Shown: one piece after another, positions 24,690-34,701 of the stretch
How positions within the stretch are numbered: position 1 is the stretch's first letter
Layout: each line of letters starts with the position of its first letter
NCBI GenBank assembly: GCA_024291935.2
Contig: CM044315.1
Location: 74,382,385-74,446,384 of the forward strand
DNA: 64,000 bases
Reading direction: 5' to 3'
Origin: Okapia johnstoni
Taxonomy: Eukaryota > Chordata > Mammalia > Artiodactyla > Giraffidae
The notes under the pieces: generated by a model
Told to the model about the DNA's origin: nothing
Seen by the model: the letters and a program-made list of their open reading frames with translations, nothing else
Databases searched by the model: none
Made by a program: the position numbers and the translations under genes

Positions 24690-24905
24690 CCCTTTCTTCA
24701 GAAAGTTCCTTTGACCCTTCTTTGCCCACTCACACCTCAGCCCTGTACTCCCTGTGAGGTCATTGTTAGGTGACTGGGTCCACAGCTGGCCAATGAACTC
24801 TTTAAGGGCCCACGGCGGTTGACTTATCTCCAGTCCTCAGGGCCAGGCACATACAAGGTGCTCGATATTAATGAAATGAATGAATGAATGAATGACCAAC
24901 GTTCA
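24690..24905 (-). repeat. L2 LINE 3' end, antisense
   Basis: The segment runs from 'aagttcctttgacccttctt' through 'agggccaggcacatacaagg' to a (tgaa)n tail at 24876-24895, the standard L2 3' end. Confidence 0.75.
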
Positions 24906-24989
24906 CGTTTCCGTGAATAACTAGCGAGTTGAATAGAATGGAATAGACTGAAAGCCCTCAGGTCTGACCCTACCAGCCCAGAACTGAAG

Positions 24990-25230
24990 GTGAGAAGAAA
25001 AACGCCTGGGAATGGGAGTCGGATCTGGGTGCCGGTCTTCCTCTGGGCTCAGCAGCACTGCAACCCCGGGCAAGTCACGTCGCCTCGCTGAACCTTGGAA
25101 CCTCGGCAGACTCATCCGGAAAGGCGGCACGTCACACCTCCCTCAAGGACTGCGGAACAAGCAAGACAGCACACACCAAGCCTTTAGCAGAGTAGCGGTA
25201 CACAGTAGGCACTCAAAACTAGAAGCAAGT
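24990..25230 (+). repeat. GC-rich MIR SINE
   Basis: The MIR core is recognisable despite high CpG content: 'actgcaaccccgggcaagtc', 'gaaccttggaacctcggcag', 'cggtacacagtaggcactca'. Retention of CpGs suggests that this flank of the DMRTA2 CpG-rich domain is poorly methylated in the germline. Confidence 0.6.
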
Positions 25231-25589
25231 AGGAGGGCGATGAACATCACTCTCTGCGCGATTGTCCCAGGCTCAGATGCGCTGAACAAGAAGGATGTGG
25301 AGATAGGAAGCCAGGTGGCAAGGGGCGACCGCCCCTCCTGGGCGCGACCTGCAGAGGAAAGGGCTTGAACCAGAGGAGGGCTGCGGCTGGGGCTCTGCCT
25401 TGGGATTCTGACCGCGCTCTCGGCATGGATGACCTCGCTCCCTCCGCCTGCAGCTAAGCCCCCGATTCACTCCTTCCCTGGGGGAGTTGAGAGTCCGGGA
25501 AGAGGCCGGTCCTGCGGGCGATAGGGTAAGGGTTCCTAGAGGGGCCTCAGGCCCAGATATCCACCGTGCCCAGCAAGAGCCCGCGCCTG

Positions 25590-25800
25590 GAATCCGGCAG
25601 AACCTGGACTCTGGCTTCCCTGGTAACCCGAGTTCGAATTCTGCTGTGTCCCGTACTAGTTGTAAGATGTGGGACAAGTCACCTCACCGCTCTGAGTCTG
25701 TCTTCTAACCTGTCAAGTGGGATAACAGGACTTGCCTCTCAGAGGCAGAGGGTGGTGTGACTTACGAACGCATGTGAAGGAAGCATGAGGCGCAGGGCCC
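25590..25800 (+). repeat. MIR SINE
   Basis: MIR-like order: 'cccgagttcgaattctgctg', 'gatgtgggacaagtcacctc', 'ctgtcaagtgggataacagg'. This is another old SINE within the CpG-rich flank. Confidence 0.65.
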
Positions 25801-26279
25801 TCACAGGACAAGCGCCTGAGAAGTCAAGCGTCACGATGGCAGAGGGTCTTTGTGGCTGCAAACCTGTATCTGGGTCTTTGGTCCTGGCCTAGGCCAGATC
25901 CGAGGCCTCGACCACGCAAAAAGACCATTTTAGGGGCTGGGGACCGGGACTGCAAACCGGGCTGCGCTTCTCCCTGTCCATCTGGGGGTGCACGCGGCAG
26001 ACAGTCTCAATGAACGTAGCTCGCGAGTTGATCTGGAGAAAGATGTTGTCGTTGTGTGCCTGTGCGTGTACAGGTGTGTGTGTATCCATGCGCAGGTCGT
26101 ATGCACAAGAGCGTCTGTAGTTGTGCAGGAAACAGCGTGCTTGGGGCAGCCCGCGTAGACTCCTTCTCCCAAAGGCACCTTCCCTCTTTTCCCCGCGCCC
26201 CCTTCCCGGTAAGGAGTTTCAGCCAAACTAACGGAATCTGTCGCGGCCAGGGGAGGGGCAGGGACGGGAGGGGCGATTC
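25801..26279. other. CpG-rich upstream flank of DMRTA2
   Basis: Many CpGs and a (GT)-rich stretch near 26050-26090. No repeat or gene is recognised. Short open frames on both strands look like compositional artefacts. Confidence 0.45.
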
Positions 26280-26460
26280 CGTCCCGAAGCCACTGATTTG
26301 GGGATAATTACTTTTAATGTCAGAAAGATTTAGTTTAATATCATCTCTATTAGGCTGCCGGGAGGGTAATTAAACGGGACGCGCCGCAGCCGGCAAACAG
26401 ATGGCGTCTGCTCGCTCCGCGGCCGAGGGCAAACAGCGCAAAAGTCAATGCCTCCCGGGT
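26280..26460. promoter_or_regulatory. Candidate conserved regulatory element upstream of DMRTA2
   Basis: An AT-rich island in CpG-rich sequence carries two TAATTA homeodomain cores (26305-26310 and 26367-26372), 'cttttaatg', 'agtttaata' and an E-box CAGATG (26398-26403). It lies about 3.5 kb upstream of the presumed DMRTA2 start. The motifs are seen; the function is inferred. Confidence 0.4.
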
Positions 26461-27082
26461 CCCCCCCATAGGCGTCCCGGCCCGGCTCCTACTCAGCGCC
26501 ACCGCGCCCCACCCTCAGCCCCCTCCGCGCCCTCCTACAGCCCCCACCCCTCACCCTGGGCCTCACCCTGGGCCCCCACCAGGGGCATCTCTTTATACCC
26601 CAACGCTGCCTAGGCGGGGGCAAAGGTTGGGGGCCAGTCTCAGACATGCAAGCGGTAGGTTTTCGTTGCTCGGAGCGCTCACCCGGGGCCCCCACACCTT
26701 GGCACAGCAGAACTGTGTGTGCAAATGAGTTTGAGCTAAGAGGACATGCATGAGCGAGTGTGTATGTGTGCGATTGTGTGAGGACGGGCTTTCTGCTCTC
26801 CGCATCTCATTTTTCCCTGAGGTCTGACTTTCTCTGCCCAGGGTCCGGCGGCCCGCAGGGCCCTGTAGTAGGGTTAGGTCCGTGGACGAGCCAGGCACAA
26901 GCGCGTATGCTCTGGTCTAGGTGTTCAGTCACCTGGGTGGGAGTCTGTGGACCTCTGGGTGAGAGGTCACACAGCGAGTGGATGTCTCAGAATGAAAATA
27001 TGCTTATGAGAGCGCTGTGAAGTCCATCAAACTTTCGGAAGGGGTCCTCTGGGGTGGGAGAGCAGCGTCAGAGATGCGTTTA
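26461..27082. other. GC-rich intergenic sequence
   Basis: A C-rich segment (26461-26600) is followed by ordinary sequence. I see no gene, repeat or RNA. Open frames on both strands are unsupported. Confidence 0.4.
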
Positions 27083-27210
27083 GATACCCTGGAGAAGGAA
27101 ATGGCAGTCCACTCCAGTCTTCTTTCCTGGGAAATCCCGTGGACAGAAGAGCCTGATGGGCTACATTCCATGGAGTCACAAGAGTTGGATATACTAAGCG
27201 ACTAAACCAC
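27083..27210 (+). repeat. BovA-type SINE fragment
   Basis: The segment contains 'ggagaaggaaatggcagtcc', 'gaaatcccgtggacagaaga' and 'gcctgatgggctacattcc' of the BovA tail, without the tRNA head. It is the only ruminant SINE that I see between 6.7 and 39.0 kb. Confidence 0.88.
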
Positions 27211-29559
27211 CAACACCACCTGAGGTGTGAGGGTGTGAGGGTGTCCAAGACTTGTGCAGAATGAGGTCACACGTGCAGATTGTGTGCCAGCTGTGAAGCC
27301 ACACTCCAGCGCGTGTTAGGGGCATAGCCCCTAATGCCTCAATCTGGGCATGCTTTCCCCACCCTTGACGGCCAGGTCCAATGACCCCCTTCCGGTCTGC
27401 TCCCCTCTGAGAGCACAGCTCAAATCAGGACTAGCCCAAAGTGGCCTATGGAAGTGTGAGAACAGCCACCTCGTCGGAGGACGGTTACTCTGACTCCTTC
27501 CATGACACATGCACTCACATGAGCAAGGGGGACATCAGAACCTCAGAAGAAAAGGTTGTGGTCCCGGACCTGTTGGGTTGTGAATGCGAGGAAGGAGGCC
27601 AGGCTCTAGGGATGGGCAGGTTCCCTCTGGTTGAGCAGGGGTCAAGGCTGTGTTCTCTCCCCATCTTAAGGAAATAAGATTCCTTCTACACCAGCGGGAT
27701 AAAACACGGGGACCCCAAACCCTGTGGCTTGACCCTTGGCTGCCGCAGGATCACTGAGACGGGAGTGGGGGAATCTCACAGCGGCCTGGCCTCAACGCCC
27801 ATCCCCGCCTCCGCCTCCCAAACTAGGCGAACGTCTATACTTCTTTTCGTTTGGGGTTTAAAATGACTCGAAAACTTTATCCAAGGGAGCTCTGGGAGGC
27901 GCCTGGCCCCCGGCGCCAGATTCTCTTCTCTCTCCTCCAGGAAACCCCCCCCCCCTCCACTGCTGCTAGGGTGCAGTTAACGCATAGATTTCCTTAACCT
28001 CATAACCTCAAGGTGCTGGAAGGTGGGGGTCTGGGTCCTACACCCCTGCAGGACTTGTTATCCCAGACTCACTCCCTTACCCTAACTCAGAGCAAGAGAC
28101 CCAACGGGGGCTGACGCCGTTCTCTCTCAGGCTCCAGTGAGTGGAATTTGCTAGGGGCGAACAGCCCGGTTTCTATCATTATCGAAGACCGTCAAGGTCT
28201 GAGCATGTCGCGCGTGGGCCTGGTCAACTTTCTGGAAGCAATCTCCCCTTACGTGCCAGGCGCTTCCGCGCACCAGCCTCTCCCCTGCCGGGATCCCCGG
28301 CTTGGCTTCGCGGAGGAACTTGCGCGATGTTCTGCAGGATGCAGTGGGAACGCCGCTCGTCCAGCTTTCCCACCCCAGTTGCCCAGCCCCCGGCTCAGAG
28401 GGGGCTGCGCTGGCAGCACTTGACCTTCCAGGTGGGAAGGGCTGCGTCCGGAGGCCCCGGCCGAATCTCCGCGCCCAGGACGGCGGGCCAGAGCCTGGGG
28501 GCCCTCGAAGTTCGAAAAAGCAACGCGGAAACGCTTGGTCGGGAGTGGAGAGAGAACGACAGGAAATTCATTTTTCTTTTCTCATGAATTAAATGAATTT
28601 TCTTTACTTTCGGAAAAAAAAGAAAAGAAAAAGAATGAGAGAACATTAGAACGAGGAAAAGACAAAAAGAAAAGGGAAAGAGAGTTAGAGCTAGAAAAAC
28701 CCCGAAGCGATCCCTCCCGAGCACCGCGGCATTAATTCCAGATGTTGCCATTCAAAAGGGAAACAAAATCCGAAACCTGTTACCTCAGCGCACCGAGCTG
28801 TTCCTCAGAGCCATGACGTCAGGACGGGAGAGTGTAACCAAAGTTTAAAACTACTCTTGGGGGCCCGCGGCGACCTTGTCTCCAGACCGGAAGGACAGAC
28901 AGACTGATGTGCGTCCTGCATCCAAGGGGATCTGGGGAGTCGGAGAGGCCACTTTTTACTTTCGTTTAAAAAAGAAAATAAAACTGTTTGTTAACTTAAA
29001 ACAAGGACGAAAATACCCCCCTACCACCACGGAAAAGGTATCTGGATGCTGCACAAATGAGGAAAAGAAAGCGCAAGATGGGGCAGAAGGACTGGGTAGG
29101 GGGGCTGGGAGGGGAAAGGCGCAGAGCGCACTGCCCGGGCGGGCGTCGACGAGGAAGCGCAATCTCATTTCTCCTCTCCCGGCTCCTTTCTAAAAACGAA
29201 AATCGTCAAGCCACACTTACCCTCCGTGATGCCCATCGTATCAGGACTTTTAAAATAAAGGACCTGCGTTTTAAAGGCGGCAAAGGGGGGAAAATTGTCT
29301 CAACTACCCCAAACGCGTCGGACTTGGGAGGAAGCCGAAACAGAGCGGGATAGAGGCAGGAAAAATCGTTCTGGCATTTATGCCATGAGCACCCTCCCTT
29401 CTCCACCCCTGCGCTCCCACTGCACCCCCACCCCGGCCGTGGTAATTGAATTGTCACCTGCCCCCATCCCGCCCCCGGCCGCGAGGGCTACTTGGAAATG
29501 TCGGCCTTGCCAAGCGCCCCTAGCCAGTGAGAGCGGCGCAGCGGAGCCCGCGCCCCAGA
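27211..29559. promoter_or_regulatory. Upstream regulatory region and CpG-rich flank of DMRTA2
   Basis: Non-repetitive and CpG-dense from about 27780. It contains a consensus CRE TGACGTCA (28814-28821), a purine-rich tract (28610-28700), a 10-bp inverted repeat (28564-28573 with 28591-28600) and a homeodomain TAATTG with an E-box CACCTG (29443-29460). Overlapping open frames at 28141-28592 are GC artefacts: three frames are open at once and none resembles a known protein. Confidence 0.5.
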
Positions 29560-29930
29560 AACCGAAGGGTTACACACGTCTACGTAGAGGCGCACCGGAC
29601 ACGGTAATTAGGCGCAATTCACACGCTCTTGGGCACACGGAAACTACTTGTCACGGTATTTTCAACGCTCCTCCTTGCCCACTTTTTTCCACTCCTTCCC
29701 TTGCGCGCCCCCTCCCCTCCCCTCCCCGAGGCGCTCAGAGAAGCTTTTGGAGTTTCGAATCTTTCGGACACTGTAGAATGCGGGGCTCCCCGGACGCGGG
29801 CCCGGCCAATCAGAGCGCCGTCTGCCTCCCCTGGCCAATGGCAGGCGCCACATTGTTGTCCAATTCTGTCTAATGGAGCCCTAAGGAGCAACAATAGAGC
29901 GGGCGAGCGGCTCATTGAGGGTCTGGCAGC
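29560..29930 (+). promoter_or_regulatory. DMRTA2: DMRTA2 core promoter region (TATA-less, triple CCAAT)
   Basis: Three CCAAT boxes on the + strand (29806-29810, 29835-29839, 29860-29864) suggest NF-Y binding. A SOX-type CATTGTTGT lies at 29851-29859, AACAATAG at 29890-29897 and a TAATTA at 29605-29610. No TATA box is seen and the block is CpG-rich. It lies just upstream of the inferred exon 1. The exact start site is inferred. Confidence 0.6.
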
Positions 29931-30238
29931 GCCGGGCAACTGGGGCCCGGCTGTGCGCAGCGTCCGGCGCGCTCCGCGAAGGGACGCGGTGAGAGCCGGG
30001 TCGCGGGTTCCAGACAGTCGATCCCTAAACGGTCCCCCGGCTCCGATTTCCGACGGAAGGATTGGACTGCGCAGCGTTCAGAGGGGGTCCGGAAGTTCGG
30101 ACATGGTGACTGAAGGAGGGTGACGTGGTCAGATCAGGGGCCGGGGGCAAGGGGACGAGGCCGAGAGCGCCAGCGTCGCGGGAGGAGCTGGGAGGCGCGC
30201 GCAGCGCCCGCGGAGGAGGATCCCCGAGCCCAAGGCAG
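29930..30238 (+). other. DMRTA2: DMRTA2 exon 1 (non-coding 5' UTR), start approximate
   Basis: CpG-rich sequence downstream of the CCAAT cluster, ending at a good donor: 'caaggcag|gtagtt' with GT at 30239-30240. Mammalian DMRTA2 is known to have a non-coding first exon followed by the DM-domain exon. Both the 5' end and the choice of donor are inferences without transcript data. Confidence 0.45.
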
Positions 30239-31750
30239 GTAGTTGAGGGCCTCAGGGAGGGCGGCGGGGACGCGGCCCGGCCTTCCGCCCCTGTTGACGA
30301 AGCCCGGGCCACTCTGGCTTTAGGGACTGCGCGGCTCGAGGGGCCTGAGGGAAGAGGCAGCGCTCACTGGAACGGGGTCCAGAATTCTTGCGCGGAGACA
30401 CCAGGATCCGGTCCCGGGCTCAGGCCGGGAACCCGGGACCCAGAGGAGGCCGCGGCGGAAGCTTAGAGTTGGGCCTTCTTGGGCCTTCAGAGGCCAAGGC
30501 ACAGGGGGGACTCCTGTGTTCTCCGAGACCTAGTTGCAGAGGCGACTCCCAACGCCTCGGTCCTGCCAGCTTGGGCCGTTCAAGTCCCACGAACCCAACT
30601 CCAAGACCAGAACTTGGGAAATCTGCTCCCGAGCGGGGTCCCGCGGGGCCCCAGGATGGGGAGGGCGTGTCTGACGACTGGATCCTTAAACCAGGAGGGG
30701 AGTGGCTCAGCGAAAAGGCTTTCTCTTCTGCAGTGCCTAACTTCTGCAAGATCCTTTTTCCTGCCCGACTACTTCAGACTACAAGGCTAAAAACTTGTAG
30801 TTTTTACTCGATCCCCAGCCCAGCCTATGCCTGAGAGTTCTTTTTTTCACGCACACACCTCTCTCCCGCGTGGACCCTCGGTCCCAGACCCCAATATCAC
30901 CTGCCTCTCGCTGTTTTTCTCGCCTCTCATGCTCATCTTCGGGGTCGGTTTGCCTATTGAAAAGAAGTTTATTGCTCTGAATTTTCTCTTTAATCCTCAT
31001 CCCCAGGCCTCCTAAACTCAGCTCCACAACCATTTTCTCTTACTCTGGAGACTCGTACCTTGGAATTTGGAGCCCCCACAATTCCCACGGGTGCCTGGGC
31101 CCCTGGGCCTAACTTTTCCCCTGAGTTTGTTTCCTCGCCTTCATTCCACTTCCTAGAGCTATTTTTTTTTCTAGTCTTGATTTTTTCTCTCTCATTCACG
31201 TCTCACCAGCGAAAACTGTTCCAGTCCCACCAGCTGATCTCCATGCTTTAGTACTTCCCTCCTCGTCACCCTTCTACAAAACCGAAAGTTTCGCCCCGGA
31301 TTTTCCTGTTTTGGTCTTGGCATCAGTCTAATTGTTGGGTCAAATTTTCCTCTCTAATCCATGTCCCATCAAACATTCTTCTCTACCCGACTAACCTCAG
31401 TTATGCTCAAGTTTGGGGGTATTTTTTAAAAAAGAACCCACATTACATTCATCTGAACCAGTGACTTGCACACTTTTTTCCCCAGCGGAACCACTAATTC
31501 AAATGAAACCTACACACAGTGGATAAATGAGTTATAAGAAGAACTCTGATGGGAGTGGGGTGAAGGAGCTGGGCATTTACAAGGAAGCTCCAAAGCAACT
31601 CCTCCCAGCAATTTGGTAACTGCTAGCCAAACTGTCCGCTGCCGGAAGGCCCCTCTCTAAACCTGTATTCCTCAAGGGTGCGCTTTAGCTTAGTGCACCA
31701 TGCTCTCCTCACCCAAGTTTCTCCTCTCTTCCCACGGTCTTCCACGCCAG
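30239..31750 (+). other. DMRTA2: DMRTA2 intron 1
   Basis: Runs from the inferred donor GT at 30239 to the acceptor 'cttccacgccag' (AG at 31749-31750), which is preceded by a pyrimidine-rich tract at 31705-31745. No repeat is recognised inside. An ATG at 31700 that opens the DM-domain frame lies in this intron and is not the authentic start. Confidence 0.6.
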
Positions 31751-31758
31751 GTCCTGCC

Positions 31759-32315
31759 ATGGAGCTGCGCTCCGAGCTGCCCAGCGTACCCGGCGCAGGG
31801 ACGGCGGCGGGCGGCGGCGACGGGGCCGCCCGTGGCTTCGGTGGCGTCCGTGGCAGCGGCGGCGGCGGCGGCCGCTTCGCTACCGGTGAGCGTAGCGGGC
31901 GGCTTGCTACGGGCGCCGCCGCTGCTGTTGCGGGCTGCGGAGAAGTACCCGCGGACGCCCAAGTGCGCGCGCTGCCGCAACCACGGCGTGGTGTCTGCGC
32001 TCAAGGGCCACAAGCGCTACTGCCGCTGGAAGGACTGCCTGTGCGCCAAGTGCACGCTCATCGCCGAGCGCCAGCGCGTCATGGCGGCGCAGGTGGCGCT
32101 GCGCAGGCAACAGGCGCAGGAAGAGAACGAGGCGCGCGAGTTACAGCTGCTCTACGGCACTGCCGAGGGCCTGGCGCTGGCCGCCGCCAATGGCATCATC
32201 CCGCCGCGACCGGCCTACGAGGTCTTTGGCTCTGTGTGCGCAGCCGACGGCGGGGGGCCGGGAGCAGGAGCGCCGGCGGGGACCGGGGGCAGCGCTGCGG
32301 GCGCAGGGAGCTCAG
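31759..32315 (+). CDS. DMRTA2: DMRTA2 exon 2 coding part: DM-domain transcription factor (reading frame broken by one extra base)
   Basis: Start ATG at 31759 has a strong Kozak context (gccATGG) and lies 8 nt after the exon 2 acceptor. It opens with [12 protein letters not shown], the DMRTA2 N-terminus. From 31811 the DMRTA2 sequence continues in the next frame: an eight-Ala tract (31853-31876), the DM domain (31943-32116, about residues 62-119, zinc ligands in CARC, H and C-rich [14 protein letters not shown]) and the helix rich in R and Q. The exon ends in 'agctcag|gtgag' at 32315. DM domains bind DNA through the minor groove. DMRTA2 is a nuclear regulator of cortical hem, neocortex and other neural progenitors. 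The frame switch within the G run 31809-31811 implies one surplus base. Without it the protein would be 535 residues, close to the 542 of human. Confidence 0.95.
31809..31811 (+). other. DMRTA2: Putative 1-nt insertion (frameshift) in DMRTA2 exon 2
   Basis: The MELRSELP start is in one frame and the poly-Ala/DM-domain segment in the next; the switch maps to the GGG at 31809-31811. Coding lengths of 557 nt (exon 2) and 1052 nt (exon 3) sum to 1609, one more than a multiple of 3. Left as is, translation from 31759 would miss the DM domain entirely. Sequence or assembly error in a very GC-rich tract is most likely; a real variant is possible. Confidence 0.85.
31943..32116 (+). other. DMRTA2: DM domain coding segment
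   Basis: Encodes the intertwined zinc module from [11 protein letters not shown] to the RRQQA recognition helix. All expected Cys and His ligands are present, so this part of the gene is intact. Confidence 0.95.
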
Positions 32316-33649
32316 GTGAGGAGAGGGGAGCAGGGATGGGCCCAGGGGTGCGAGGCCTTAGGGACTTAATCTCGGTACTGAAAGAGTAGAACCCCGTGCT
32401 CCAAATGCCTCAACTGCTGGAGTTGGCCGCGAACCCAGCTCCTAATTTGGGGCATAAACACACAAAACTCTCGTTTCTCCCCTTTCTGAAGCATTTGCAC
32501 TTTATCCCTTTCTCCCACCGCCGGCCCCAAAGTAAAGGTTTTAATCTTATCGTCTCTATCCGAACGCAGGGATGTCCCAGCTTCCTTGGTTAGTTCACTG
32601 GGTCATCTCCCCAGCGCGAAAACCCATGCGTCTTATATTTTCCTTCTTTCTGCGCTTCTCCACACGCCGCAGATTACCCACCCCACCCCCAACCTCCCCC
32701 ACCCCCGCCCTCGCCCCTCTCCTTCCCAACTCTCTTCAGAAATTCCACTGTCTCCAAATCTCCTCCCCCGCCCCGCTTCGTTTTCTCTAGGTATTGAAGA
32801 CACCGAATTCCGTTTCCACCCTTCAGTCCCCCGGGCGAGATTCCTTTTCTTCTGTTCCCAGTGTTCCCTGATCAACCACCCTGCTCCTTTTTTCCAGCTT
32901 CTTTCCCCACTCGTCTCCCTTTTCTCAGAGTATGCGCTTTCTCCCTTCTCTCAATCCCCTTTCCTCTTCCCCCTCTACTTCCAGCCCTACTCTTTGAAAC
33001 TCAGGCTGTTTTGGTAGGGCTGGGAATTAGGCCAGTGTGGGGGAGGGGGGTCTCAGCTTCCAGCTTGGGAGGGAAGAATTTCTTAGCTCTTGATTTTGGA
33101 AAGGATGGATTAGAAACAGAGGCTCTACTTTTTCCTTTAGAGGCTTGAGATCTTATAAACGCCCAAGGTACCTTCCCTTACAGGCTGTGCTGCCCAGGGC
33201 CAGAGAGCACCGGGGCTGGGTTGGCTCTTGGAATCACAGGGATAGAGTGAGGCCTTCTATACAGCGTGGTAGTACAGGTGCGAGTCGTGTTGGCTGCTTT
33301 TTGAACTCTGGGTCAGGCCACTTCTCCAGAGCAGAGCAAGACTAGGAAGAGTCAAGATGTTAGGCACAGTCGTAGGAAGAGGGTCACTGGACATTGAGTT
33401 TACAGGGCATAGGTGGCTGGGGTTCTGGGTACAGAAAGAATGTGCTCTGACAGTCTGGAAAGAGAGCTAGGGCTATAGGAGTTCAGAGGGGAAGGAATGC
33501 TGGAGCAAAAAGACGGGCTTTGGAGCCTGGTGAATGAGGCTTGTGGGGCTCAGAGGAAAACGAAGCCGGGATCCGAAGGGCTCAGGTGCCACAGGGTGCG
33601 GTCATTTCCGTGCTAACCCCTCCTTACATACCCCTTTCTCCCCTCCTAG
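32316..33649 (+). other. DMRTA2: DMRTA2 intron 2
   Basis: Donor GTGAG at 32316; acceptor 'ttctcccctcctag' with AG at 33648-33649. Exons join within a Glu codon (g|ag). The intron contains long pyrimidine-rich stretches (about 32636-32790 and 32870-32990) that generate spurious open frames. I see no transposable element. Confidence 0.9.
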
Positions 33650-34701
33650 AGGCCAAGTTACAGAAGTTTGACTTGTTCCCCAAGACGCTGCTTCAGGCAG
33701 GCCGCCCAGGCAGCCCGCAGCCGCAGCCGGGAAAGCCCTTATCACCCGACGGCGCGGACTCGGGTCCTGGGACATCGTCCCCAGAAGTGCGGCCGGGCTC
33801 GGGCTCGGAGAACGGCGACGGCGAGTCCTTTTCGGGGTCACCACTGGCCCGGGCCTCCAAGGAGGCAGGTGGCAGCTGCCCAGGCAGTGCTGGCCCCGGA
33901 GGTGGCGGCGAGGAGGACAGCCCGGGATCCGCCAGCCCTTTGGGTTCAGAATCCGGTTCCGAGGCCGACAAAGAAGAGGCGGAGGCCTCGCCCGCGCCAG
34001 GGTTGGGCGGGGGCCCGGGTCCACGGCAGCGGACGCCGCTGGACATCTTGACACGCGTCTTCCCGGGCCACAGGAGGGGCGTCCTGGAGCTGGTGTTGCA
34101 GGGCTGCGGCGGCGACGTGGTGCAGGCCATCGAGCAGGTGCTCAACCACCACCGCGGGGGCCTGGCGGCCGGCCTCGGCCCCACCGTGCCCCCAGACAAG
34201 GCCGCAGTGGGGGCTGTAGGCGCCGCGGAAGACGCGTGGCCAGGCCGCGTGGACGCCGCGGCCGCCGGCGGCCCGGGGCTCCCTGCTCCGCTGCAGGCGG
34301 GCCCCGCCGCACCTCCGCACCACAGACCTTTGCTGGCCGGCGCCATGGCGCCCGGGGCTCTGGGCTCGCTGAGCAGCCGCTCGGCCTTCTCGCCACTGCA
34401 GCCCAACGCCAGTCACTTCGGCGCCGACGCCGGCGCCTACCCGCTGGGCGCTCCGCTCGGCCTCAGCCCCCTGCGCCTGGCCTACTCGGCGGCGGCGGCG
34501 CACAGCCGCGGCCTGGCCTTCATGGCTCCCTACTCCACCGCTGGCCTGGTGCCCACCCTCGGCTTCCGCCCGCCCATGGACTACGCTTTCAGCGATCTCA
34601 TGCGCGACCGGTCGGCCGCCGCCGCTGGAGTGCACAAGGAGCCGACCTATGGCGGCGGCCTGTACGGGCCCATGGTCAACGGCGCCCCTGAGAAGCAGTA
34701 G
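33650..34701 (+). CDS. DMRTA2: DMRTA2 exon 3 coding part (DMA domain, C-terminus, stop)
   Basis: The frame continues from a Glu codon split across the splice ([12 protein letters not shown]) through a Ser/Gly/Glu-rich linker to the DMA domain (34033-34152, about residues 314-353, [15 protein letters not shown] ... EQVLNHH), a short CUE-like motif found in the DMRTA/DMRT3 subgroup. It ends in a low-complexity Ala/Pro-rich tail with a conserved C-terminus, NGAPEKQ, and TAG at 34699-34701. One uninterrupted frame covers the exon. Compared with what I remember of human DMRTA2, two Ala tracts are shorter (DAAAAGG; SAAAAGV). Several long minus-strand open frames over this exon are GC-skew shadows. 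Confidence 0.95.

Noticed and set aside
28141..30834. Overlapping open frames of 90-190 codons upstream of and in DMRTA2 intron 1
   Set aside because: Several frames are open at once in CpG-rich DNA; low complexity, no known family, no codon periodicity favouring one frame.
31700..31758. Upstream ATG that opens the DM-domain frame (MLSSPKFLL...)
   Set aside because: It lies before the exon 2 acceptor (AG 31749-31750) within a pyrimidine-rich tract; its translation shows no DMRTA2 similarity. It appears only because of the extra base at 31809-31811.
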